Part shown: in pieces, positions 52,065 to 59,174 of the stretch
How positions within the stretch are numbered: the first letter of the stretch is position 1
Layout: each line of letters opens with the position of its first letter
NCBI GenBank assembly: GCA_937927235.1
Contig: CALBCM010000037.1
Span: forward strand, 123,738-187,737
Direction of reading: 5' to 3'
DNA length: 64,000 nt
Source of the DNA: an uncultured Johnsonella sp.
GTDB lineage: Bacteria; Bacillota; Clostridia; Lachnospirales; Lachnospiraceae
Position numbers and translations under genes: made by a program
The notes under the pieces: model-generated
What the model was told of the DNA's origin: nothing
The model's input: the letters and a program-made list of their open reading frames with translations, nothing else
Databases searched by the model: none

Positions 52065-52619
52065 GTAGGTTTCTACCTTTTCAGTAGTCCGGTCCATAAC
52101 GGCGATATAAGGAAGACCTCCGTCGCTCATATATTCCGAAAGACCGCGCTCCGGATCCATGTCGGTGATTTCCAGAAACTCCCGGAAAGACAGGGGCAGC
52201 ATCTTAATTTCCACATAGCGACCGGTCAACAGTGTAGCAAGATCTCCGGAAAGCATGTAGGCGTTGGAGCCGGTGATGTAGATGTCAACATCCGGCTTGA
52301 CATACAAACTGCCTACGACCTTCTCGAAGGATGGAACCTTCTGAATTTCATCCAGAAAGATATAGGTTTTTCCCCCCTCACACAGATGCTCCTTGAGATA
52401 GGCATACAGCTTTCGATAGTCCTGCAGCTCTTCATATTCCAGCTCTTCAAAATTAACAGAAATAATCTGCTCCTTTGAGACACCGTTTGCCTTAAGCCAT
52501 GTCTGATATTGCAGCAGCAAGATGGATTTTCCGCAACTCCTGATGCCTGTGACAACTTTGATGACCTGTTCGTCCTTCCATTGAATCAAACAATTTAAGT
52601 ATTCTTTTCTCTCAACCAA
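52040..52619 (-). pseudogene. ATP-binding protein (AAA_14/DUF4143-type), C-terminal half missing
   Basis: The minus-strand frame starts with TTG at 52619, after GGAGGTGAT, and reads VERKEYLNCLIQWKDEQVIK, the P-loop VTGIRSCGKSILL, YIFLDEIQKVP, YITGSNAYMLSGDLATLLTG and REFLEITD. These are the first half of the large ATPase family often carried on mobile DNA. At ETYLEGIYN the homology ends at the junction with the truncated vWA gene, and roughly half the normal length is lost. Its GC-richer codons differ from its neighbours, suggesting transfer. Confidence 0.85.
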
Positions 52620-52862
52620 GATGATCACCTCCATCAAATAATATTCCGATTTTGGCACATAATATGTGAAAAATCAATTTGTATTCCAAAAATAGAACAT
52701 AAAATGATTTAAGCGGACGGATATTTTACTTGCAATATTGGAAAAGTATCCTTTGCTACTATTAAAAAATATATTGAAAAACAAGTGGGGGCCCTGTGCT
52801 TATTTTTACAATGGTGCATCTGTTGTTAATTTTTTAGAACTTTTGATAAATCAAAAAAACTA

Positions 52863-52890
52863 TTGAAGAATAAAATTGGTGAACTATAAT
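52863..52890 (+). promoter_or_regulatory. Promoter upstream of the WYL operon
   Basis: TTGAAG (52863-52868) and TATAAT (52885-52890) are 16 bases apart, on the strand of the WYL genes. Confidence 0.65.
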
Positions 52891-52944
52891 GAAATTATGT
52901 AGTTTTAACGTTTTCTATTTTGTTTAAAAAGAGAGTTTTCTGAG

Positions 52945-52968
52945 AAAGCAGTAGTTTTATACTGCTTT
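52945..52968. promoter_or_regulatory. Perfect 9-bp hairpin in the WYL leader
   Basis: AAAGCAGTA and TACTGCTTT flank six bases, about 50 bases after the promoter. No T run follows. It could be a protein-binding operator or an RNA structure in the leader. Confidence 0.5.
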
Positions 52969-53072
52969 AGATGATAATATTAGTCTACAGCATTTGAGTT
53001 GGATTATAGAAAATAATCGGAAAGGAAAATGTATATTGCTCTTTTTATATACTCAATATACAAGGGAAAAAC

Positions 53073-54320
53073 ATGGCATACAGCGAGCTGGTAAAAAATT
53101 TTAATCGTATCCGTGATTATATGCGGGAATTCTATGTCTATGGTTTTAAGAGCAGAGATGAATTCACCAGAAAAAGTGCACGCTCTTATGATAATGAGCG
53201 CCGCCGTCTGGAAAGTTGGCTTGGCAATTATATGCGATTTAGGCGCACACCTGAAGGAAAAAATGTTTTCATTTCCATAGACAGCCGTATATCAGGGCAT
53301 AATCCGCTTTATAAATCCTGGAAAGCCAAGAGCTTTACAGAGGGAGATATTACGCTGCATTTTATACTTTTCGATATTCTGTTCAAGCCTGAGCTCAGCA
53401 TGACAGTCAGTCGGATAATAGAGCAGATTGATACCTATCTTGCTCAGTTTTCAAAACCAAAACTGTTTGATGAATCTACAGTCAGGAAAAAATTAAAGGA
53501 ATATGCTGCAGAAGGGCTGCTGATTGCAGAGAAAAGGAGAAAAGCCGTCTGTTACAGGAGAGCTGAGCCTAATTCGCTGCCAGATAAAGCTGTGTTGGAT
53601 TATTTTTCTGAAGTGCTCCCCTGCGGAGTAATCGGCTCCTTTCTGCTTGATAAAATTGATAGAGTCGAGCAAAATAAAAAGTACTTTGTCTTTAAGCACC
53701 ATTACATTACCGGAGCAATGGACAGTGAAGTGCTCTATTATTTATTTATTGCAATAAGAAAAAAGTACAGCATTACACTGGAAGCAATAAACAGATATAA
53801 GAACCAGATTACAGAAAATCAGGTTATTCCGCTCAAGATTATGATTAGTGTTCAGAGCGGCAGACAGTATCTCATGGCATATACTCCAAGCTTCAAGCGT
53901 ATTGCCGCTTTCAGAACCGACAATATTATTTCGGTGAAATTAGATGGAGCTTGTGAGCGGTATGAAAAACTGCAAAGCAAGCTTGAAGGCATGCTGCCTC
54001 ATATCTGGGGAGTAAGCACACAGAGCCATTTAGGTGAGCAGCTTGAGCATGTAGAATTTACAGTCAGATATACAGATGACGAGCAGCATATTAAAAACCG
54101 CTTGGAGCGCGAGAAACGCTCTGGGAGGGTTGAGCATTTAGACAATAATACCAGTAAATTTACAGTGGACATATTTGACTCCAGTGAAATAATTCCTTGG
54201 ATTAGAACCTTTATATGCAGAATTACAGATATTCATTTTTCAAATGCTGAACTGGAGGAACAGTTTAAAAACGATATAAAGGAAATGTATGCACTGTACG
54301 GCTTGGGAGGTGAGAATTAA
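53073..54320 (+). CDS. WYL-domain protein, long form
   Basis: A 415-residue cytoplasmic protein. An N-terminal helical part is rich in Arg and Tyr (NFNRIRDYMREFYVYGFKSR), a possible winged helix lies near 110-160 (STVRKKLKEYAAEGLLIAEK), and a WYL-like domain near 250-300 (PLKIMISVQSGRQYLMAYTP). WYL domains bind nucleic acid or nucleotide ligands and commonly sit in regulators of defence and RNA-repair loci (family knowledge). AAGGGAAA precedes the ATG. It is coupled to the second WYL gene with two bases between them. Confidence 0.85.
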   Translation: MAYSELVKNFNRIRDYMREFYVYGFKSRDEFTRKSARSYDNERRRLESWLGNYMRFRRTPEGKNVFISIDSRISGHNPLYKSWKAKSFTEGDITLHFILFDILFKPELSMTVSRIIEQIDTYLAQFSKPKLFDESTVRKKLKEYAAEGLLIAEKRRKAVCYRRAEPNSLPDKAVLDYFSEVLPCGVIGSFLLDKIDRVEQNKKYFVFKHHYITGAMDSEVLYYLFIAIRKKYSITLEAINRYKNQITENQVIPLKIMISVQSGRQYLMAYTPSFKRIAAFRTDNIISVKLDGACERYEKLQSKLEGMLPHIWGVSTQSHLGEQLEHVEFTVRYTDDEQHIKNRLEREKRSGRVEHLDNNTSKFTVDIFDSSEIIPWIRTFICRITDIHFSNAELEEQFKNDIKEMYALYGLGGEN

Positions 54321-54322
54321 CT

Positions 54323-55234
54323 ATGATTTTCAGTGAACTGTACGGTACTTATTACAATACGGTTGCTGTGGTACTTTCGGAAGCGGCTTCTCATCCTGTT
54401 TCAAATGAGGAGCTTAGAAAAATCATTGAAAAATATGCATTTGGAGAAAGCCTAGTAGCCATTTCGGAGGCGTTTAAAAAGGAGCGTTGGCAGTTGCTTA
54501 AAGCAGATGGAACAACGCCTGTTAAACACGCTCCGACTCTGCCTCTTTCAACTCTGCAAAAAAGATGGCTGAAAGCGGTAGCCTGTGACCCGAGAATCCG
54601 TTTATTCGGAAGCATTGATTTGGACTTTCCGGAGGTAGAGCCCTTATTTCTTCCCTCTGATATTATTGTATTTGATAAATATTCTGATGGAGATGATTAC
54701 ACGAATGAAGCCTATATTTCAAACTTCAGACTTATTCTTGATGCGATTCGTAATAAATATCCTCTAAATATTGAAACCTTAAATCGAAAAAGAAATCCTA
54801 TTTATGAGATAATTCTTCCGGAATACCTTGAATATTCGGAAAAGGATGATAAATTTCGTCTGATTGGAGTCGGGAAGAGATTTGAAAGCACAGTCAATCT
54901 TGGACGTATTATAAGCTGCAAGCCTTATGCAAGGAATTTTTCGGTTAACTGTAAAAAGCGAAAGCCTTCCGGGATTAGAAAGGTTGTATTTGAATTGACA
55001 GACCGAAGAAATGCGTTGGAGCGAGTCTTGCTGCATTTTGCACATTTTGAGAAGACAGCGGAAAAGATTAGCGATAATCAATATACAGTTTCGGTCAATT
55101 ATTATAAGGAGGATGAGATTGAGCTTGTAATTCGCGCTCTTTCCTTTGGACCTATGCTCAAGGTTATAGCACCTCAGCATTTTATAAATTTAATAAAACA
55201 GAGATTAATAGAGCAAAAAGGTTGCGGACAATAG
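54323..55234 (+). CDS. WYL-domain protein, short form
   Basis: A 303-residue relative of the preceding protein. After an N-terminal region with LPLSTLQKRWLKAVACDPRI, the WYL part covers about residues 115-200 (LILDAIRNKYPLNIETLNRK, then IYEIILPEYLEYSEKDDKFR and LIGVGK). It lacks the long N-terminal extension of its neighbour. Separate N-terminal parts suggest the two work as a heteromeric regulator (inference). The stop codon lies inside the terminator hairpin, so transcription ends right after it, before the structured-RNA region. Confidence 0.83.
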   Translation: MIFSELYGTYYNTVAVVLSEAASHPVSNEELRKIIEKYAFGESLVAISEAFKKERWQLLKADGTTPVKHAPTLPLSTLQKRWLKAVACDPRIRLFGSIDLDFPEVEPLFLPSDIIVFDKYSDGDDYTNEAYISNFRLILDAIRNKYPLNIETLNRKRNPIYEIILPEYLEYSEKDDKFRLIGVGKRFESTVNLGRIISCKPYARNFSVNCKKRKPSGIRKVVFELTDRRNALERVLLHFAHFEKTAEKISDNQYTVSVNYYKEDEIELVIRALSFGPMLKVIAPQHFINLIKQRLIEQKGCGQ

Positions 55235-55252
55235 CTGTTCGCAACTTTTTTT
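55221..55252 (+). terminator. Terminator of the WYL operon
   Basis: GTTGCGGACA pairs with TGTTCGCAAC (one mismatch) around a short loop, followed by seven T. It includes the stop codon of the second WYL gene. Confidence 0.88.
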
Positions 55253-55277
55253 CCGTGAATAACTGCAAATTATAAAA

Positions 55278-55283
55278 TATAAT
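55278..55283 (+). promoter_or_regulatory. Possible -10 box for the upstream structured RNA
   Basis: TATAAT lies seven bases before the predicted RNA start and after the WYL terminator. The -35 region (GTGAAT at 55255) is poor, so a regulator may be needed; the WYL proteins are candidates (inference). Confidence 0.45.
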
Positions 55284-55289
55284 AGCCTC

Positions 55290-55426
55290 ATCAACAGAAT
55301 AAGTGAGCAAAACACTGTGACTGCGGACTTAGAAGTTGTTCAATATTTTCAGCAGACAAGCAGCAGTCACCTAATATTTGCAAGTGCTTATTTTGTTGCA
55401 CATAAAGACGCATACAGCAATTTTTT
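55290..55426 (+). ncRNA. Candidate structured small RNA 1 of the Ro-like locus
   Basis: Three helices stack on each other: AATAAG (55298-55303) with CTTATT (55387-55392), GCAAA (55307-55311) with TTTGC (55377-55381), and GTGACTGC (55317-55324) with GCAGTCAC (55363-55370). Together they close an inner 38-base region. Right after them a terminator hairpin TTGTTG (55393-55398) with CAGCAA (55415-55420) runs into six T. With the -10 box at 55278, this looks like an independent RNA gene of about 135 bases. No convincing protein frame exists on this strand. A long broken stem joining 5' and 3' ends is the general shape of Y RNAs (inference). Confidence 0.6.
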
Positions 55427-55437
55427 ATCTTATATTG

Positions 55438-55569
55438 ATAATTACTACAGACCCAAGGGGTTGTAATTAACCGGATGCCGAAAGGCTGCGTCTTGTATGA
55501 GCCTGTCCAGGCAGCTCTCCGGTCCAAAAGTGTTGGAGCTTTAAGCAGGAGTGATAGGACAAAGAGCTG
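55438..55569 (+). ncRNA. Structured non-coding region between the two RNA candidates
   Basis: A TAATTAC-GTAATTA stem (55438-55469) is followed by a GCC-GAAA-GGC tetraloop hairpin (55477-55486). CCGG (55471-55474) pairs with CCGG (55519-55522), and CAGCTCT (55512-55518) with AGAGCTG (55563-55569). Several of these exclude each other, so more than one fold is possible. It may be a third RNA, or the 5' part of a longer RNA that includes the 55585-55692 domain. Confidence 0.35.
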
Positions 55570-55584
55570 AAAGACTTATTATTA

Positions 55585-55692
55585 AAGGCACCAACAGCAA
55601 ATCTTAAGAATGAAAAAGTTACTATTAAAGCGGTATGCTCCCTACCCACTGCAATGTGGGTCGGAGCTTCGCTTCCACTTAAAGGGTGCCTT
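55585..55692 (+). ncRNA. Candidate structured RNA 2, directly upstream of the Ro-like gene
   Basis: A perfect 8-bp terminal helix joins AAGGCACC (55585-55592) to GGTGCCTT (55685-55692), as in an acceptor-type or Y-RNA closing stem. Inside, AAGCG (55628-55632) pairs with CGCTT (55670-55674), and the strong hairpin GCTCC...ACCCAC-TGCAAT-GTGGGT...GGAGC spans 55637-55667. The 108-base size fits Y RNAs. It ends 35 bases before the DUF2828 start, so it may be cut from, or read into, the same transcript. A tRNA-like part is not clear by eye. Confidence 0.55.
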
Positions 55693-55727
55693 GTATTTTA
55701 ATTATTAGAGAAAGGGAGAATACCTAT

Positions 55728-57218
55728 ATGTTGAAGCTTATTAAACAGGAAGCAAATTTGACACTGACTGAAAATGGTGCAGTTACTAATGCAGGCAGCG
55801 GTTCTGACTGCTTAGATTTATTTGCAGCAATCGGTGCTCTGCGCCGTGAAAGTGATGAAGAGATTATTGCTCGCTTTGTTCGTGCATATACTGAAAATGC
55901 CGATTTGGCAATGAAACTCCTTTTCTTTGCAAGAGATATTAGAGGTGGGCTTGGAGAGCGCCGTGTATTTCGTACATTATTGGTCTGGCTTGCAAAAAAT
56001 GAACCTGAATCAGCAAAGAAAAATTTAAAATATGTTGCAGAATATGGTCGTTTTGATGATATTCTTTCATTATTGGATACCGCTTGCGAGCAGGAGGCTC
56101 TTGAATTGCTGAAAAAACAATTTGAGCAGGACTTAAAGTGTATTGAAAGCGGAGAAAGTGTATCTTTGCTGGCTAAGTGGCTTCCTTCTGTAAATGCCTC
56201 CAGTAAGCAGACGATTTATTATGCCAAAAAAATAGCAAAAGCCTTTGGAATAAATGCTGCAAGCTATAGAAAGACTGTAGCCGGGCTTCGTAACAAGCTT
56301 CATATTATTGAGAATAACCTTCGTGAGAAAGATTATTCATTTGATTATGAAAAACAGCCATCCAGGGCTATGTTTAAATATAAGAAAGCCTTTATGAGAA
56401 ATGATGGTGAGAGATATAATGCCTTTCTTTCAGGTGTTGCTTCCGGAAAGGCGAAGCTTCATGCCGACAATGTGTCACCCTACGAGTTGATTGAACCCTA
56501 CTTGACAATAAATTGGTACAGCAATCAGCACTCTTTTATGAAAAAGCTTTCCCCTCAGGAGAAAGCCGTGCTGAATGCAACCTGGGAATCCCTGTCTGAT
56601 TTTGGAGGGGACGAAAATGCAATTGTGGTAATTGATACCTCAGGTTCAATGTACCAGGATGCAAAGCCTGTACCTGCAGCGGTAGCATTGTCACTTGGAT
56701 TATACTTTGCAGAGCACAATAAAGGCAGCTTCCGAAACCATTTCATTGAATTTTCTGCAAGACCTCAGTTAATTGAAATTAAGGGAAAAACCTTTGCGGA
56801 CAGACTGCGTTATATAACTACTTTTAATGAGGTAGCGGATACAAACCTGGAAGCAGTGTTTGACTTAATTTTGAATGCGGCAGTTAGAAACAATGTCAAT
56901 CAGGAGGAGATGCCTGCAAAACTGATTATTATTTCGGATATGGAGTTTAATGCCTGTATTACGGAGGCTTCCGAAACAAATTTTAATAATGCAAAGAAGA
57001 AGTATCAGGCGAAGGGCTACAGACTTCCTGATATAGTTTTCTGGAATGTTGCAAGTAGAAATCGCCAGCAGCCTGTCACCTTGAATGAGCAGGGAGTGGC
57101 ACTGATTTCCGGAGTAACTCCGAGAATTTTCTCTATGGTTGCCGGAGGTAAATTTTCTCCCTATTTATTTATGATGGAAGTGTTAAACAGTGAGCGCTAT
57201 GCGGCTATAGCCGCATAG
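55728..57218 (+). CDS. DUF2828-family protein (TROVE/vWA, Ro60-like architecture)
   Basis: A 496-residue cytoplasmic protein. Residues 1-290 are helical repeats resembling the TROVE ring (LDLFAAIGALRR, FARDIRGGLGERRVFRTLLV, YVAEYGRFDDIL, LLAKWLPSVNASS). A vWA domain follows from about 297 with an intact MIDAS (VVIDTSGSMY), the threonine in VADTNLEAVFD and the acidic IISDMEF. Ro60 and bacterial Rsr share this order and bind Y RNAs and damaged RNAs (established for those proteins). AAAGGGA supports ATG 55728; an earlier in-frame ATG at 55686 lies inside the structured RNA and is rejected. The gene ends in a 24-bp palindrome. Confidence 0.88.
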   Translation: MLKLIKQEANLTLTENGAVTNAGSGSDCLDLFAAIGALRRESDEEIIARFVRAYTENADLAMKLLFFARDIRGGLGERRVFRTLLVWLAKNEPESAKKNLKYVAEYGRFDDILSLLDTACEQEALELLKKQFEQDLKCIESGESVSLLAKWLPSVNASSKQTIYYAKKIAKAFGINAASYRKTVAGLRNKLHIIENNLREKDYSFDYEKQPSRAMFKYKKAFMRNDGERYNAFLSGVASGKAKLHADNVSPYELIEPYLTINWYSNQHSFMKKLSPQEKAVLNATWESLSDFGGDENAIVVIDTSGSMYQDAKPVPAAVALSLGLYFAEHNKGSFRNHFIEFSARPQLIEIKGKTFADRLRYITTFNEVADTNLEAVFDLILNAAVRNNVNQEEMPAKLIIISDMEFNACITEASETNFNNAKKKYQAKGYRLPDIVFWNVASRNRQQPVTLNEQGVALISGVTPRIFSMVAGGKFSPYLFMMEVLNSERYAAIAA

Positions 57219-57219
57219 C
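57196..57219. repeat. Perfect 24-bp palindrome across the stop codon of the Ro-like gene
   Basis: Twelve bases per arm (starting GCTATGCGGCTA) form a perfect palindrome with no spacer, covering the last codons (Ala-Ala-Ile-Ala-Ala) and the TAG. There is no T run after it. It is either a strong mRNA 3' hairpin or a DNA-level site. Confidence 0.8.
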
Positions 57220-57578
57220 AATGCCAAAAATAATTAAACAATCACAAGGCGAAACAGCACTGATGATACCGAGCAAAAAATGCCTTTTCAGATAAGTAAA
57301 AATATGATATTATAAACGGCGGATAAGAATGTGATTGGATTGAATTATAAATGATGCTTGTGTGACAGTTACATTGATTTCCATTAGAAACCTGTTAGTA
57401 ATAAAGCACCTTCAAGGGTGTATAAAATGAGTATTAGGAAATATCAAGGATAATTGACAGCTTCAAAAGCTTCAAAATATTAAAAAAGTCTAGAAAATTT
57501 TAGTTTTCCGGGCTTTTTCTTTTTTAAAGAATAAAAAAAGACAGTCTTAAAGGCTGAAAGCGAAGGTGGTAAAACAGG
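57220..57578. other. Intergenic stretch with weak RNA-like inverted repeat
   Basis: CAATCACA (57239-57246) and TGTGATTG (57330-57337) are perfect complements closing 99 bases, with inner AGGC-GCCT (57247-57250 and 57282-57285). CACC-GGTG (57402-57415) is a small hairpin further on. The closing-stem layout resembles the two upstream RNA candidates, but support is weaker and chance is possible. The stretch ends in the terminator at 57482. Confidence 0.3.
57482..57525 (+). terminator. Terminator before hsdM
   Basis: AAAAAAGTC-TAGAAAA pairs with TTTTC-CGGGCTTTTT around a short AT loop and ends in T runs. It ends the Ro-like transcript and isolates the restriction-modification locus. Confidence 0.8.
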
Positions 57579-59117
57579 ATGATTACCGGTACAATTAAAA
57601 ATAAGGTGGACAAGCTTTGGACAGATATTTGGGCAGGTGGAATAACTAACCCTTTAACTGTGATTGAGCAGCTCACCTATCTTATGTTTATTCGTTCTCT
57701 TGATGAGAAGGAAATGGAAAATGAAGCCTTTGAAACCGAAGGCGGAGTGAAGACGGATAAGATATTTCCGACATCGGAGGCGGGACAGTCTATGCGCTGG
57801 AGCAGATTCAAAAACAATGATTCGCGTGATATATATGCAATTATGTCACAGCGAATCTTTCCGGCAATTAAGGGATTAAAAAATGGACATTTGCCGGACT
57901 TCAATGAGCAGGGGAAGATGCTTGAAGTGCTGAGTGAAAATGGTGAAGAAATACAGGAAAACACAGCTTTTGCCCGTTATATGGAGGACGCTATGTTTTT
58001 AATTCCCACTCCGCAGGTTTTACAAAAAATTATTACGGGGCTGGATGATTTATATGAGCATGACATTGCTGATTTGGATATGCAGGGAGATTTATATGAG
58101 TATATGCTGGGCAAACTGGCAACGGCAGGTCAGAACGGTCAGTTTCGAACTCCGAAGCATATTCGTGAAATGATGGTAGAACTGCTTCAGCCGACTCCCG
58201 AAGATACGATTTGTGATCCGGCATGCGGCACGGCAGGCTTTCTCGTAAGCTCCGCAGGATACATACGTAAGCATTATGAGGATGTCATGAGTTCTGAACA
58301 GTGGGTGCATTTTACCGGTAGGGCATTTACAGGTTTTGATACAGATCGTACTATGCTGAGAATTTCTGCTATGAACCTGATGCTGCATTCTATCAGCAAT
58401 CCGGAAATCAACTATAAAGACAGTGTTTCCAAGCAGAATGAAATCAGCGATTACTATACAATGTGCCTTGCAAATCCTCCATTCAAAGGGACAATAGATG
58501 CAGAAAGCATCAACGATAATTTGAAGGCGGTTACTAATACTAAAAAAACCGAGCTGCTTTTTCTGGCACTCTTTCTTCGTATGCTGAAAAAAGGCGGTCA
58601 GTGTGCCTGCATCGTTCCGGATGGAGTATTGTTCGGATCCTCAAAGGCACATAAGTCTATTCGCAAGGAATTGGTAGAAAATCATAAACTGCGTGCGGTG
58701 ATTTCAATGCCTTCAGGTGTATTCAAGCCTTATGCCGGAGTTTCTACGGCAGTGCTGATATTTACAAAAACCTGCGCAGGTGGTACGGATAAAGTTTGGT
58801 TTTATGATATGAAGGCGGATGGCTTCAGTCTTGATGATAAACGTTCTGAAATCAGTGATAATGATATTCCGGATATTATTGAAAGATTTCATCATTTGGA
58901 GTGGGAAGAGGAGCGAGAGCGAACAGAGCAAAGCTTCTTTGTACCAAAAAAGGATATTATTGCTAATGACTGCGACCTTTCAATTAATAAGTATAAAAAG
59001 ACTAAGTACGTGCCTGTAGAGTATCCACCTACATCGGAAATTATGGCAAATATCAGAGAGCTTGAGAAACAGATAAGCTGGGAAATGGATGAGCTGGAAA
59101 AACTTTTGAATGAATAA
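57579..59117 (+). CDS. hsdM: Type I restriction-modification DNA methyltransferase subunit
   Basis: A 512-residue N6-adenine methyltransferase subunit. The N-terminal HsdM_N domain begins KVDKLWTDIWAGGITNP; the SAM motif is DPACGTAGFLVSSAGYI and the catalytic motif IV is ANPPFKG. Length and order are normal, so it should be active with an HsdS partner. GAAGGTGG precedes the ATG. hsdS follows, but the motor subunit gene downstream is broken, leaving methylation without restriction. Confidence 0.96.
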   Translation: MITGTIKNKVDKLWTDIWAGGITNPLTVIEQLTYLMFIRSLDEKEMENEAFETEGGVKTDKIFPTSEAGQSMRWSRFKNNDSRDIYAIMSQRIFPAIKGLKNGHLPDFNEQGKMLEVLSENGEEIQENTAFARYMEDAMFLIPTPQVLQKIITGLDDLYEHDIADLDMQGDLYEYMLGKLATAGQNGQFRTPKHIREMMVELLQPTPEDTICDPACGTAGFLVSSAGYIRKHYEDVMSSEQWVHFTGRAFTGFDTDRTMLRISAMNLMLHSISNPEINYKDSVSKQNEISDYYTMCLANPPFKGTIDAESINDNLKAVTNTKKTELLFLALFLRMLKKGGQCACIVPDGVLFGSSKAHKSIRKELVENHKLRAVISMPSGVFKPYAGVSTAVLIFTKTCAGGTDKVWFYDMKADGFSLDDKRSEISDNDIPDIIERFHHLEWEEERERTEQSFFVPKKDIIANDCDLSINKYKKTKYVPVEYPPTSEIMANIRELEKQISWEMDELEKLLNE

Positions 59118-59174
59118 AATGAGGTATCCTGCGGGACCGGAATATAACAAATTAAGGTTTGTGGTGGAATGTGA

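Larger units (their letters stand above)
52620..53072. other. Non-coding stretch before the WYL genes
   Basis: About 450 bases, clearly AT-richer than the ATPase fragment to its left. Apart from the promoter at 52863-52890 and the hairpin at 52945-52968, nothing recognisable is seen. The expected transcript would have a leader of about 175 bases. Confidence 0.5.

Noticed and set aside
55686..55727. Longer N terminus of the DUF2828 protein from ATG 55686
   Set aside because: The extension lies inside the closing helix of the structured RNA and has no ribosome site; ATG 55728 has one and fits the family start.
49896..57578. CRISPR array in the accessory region
   Set aside because: The repeats seen are inverted, not regularly spaced direct repeats, and no cas genes are present.
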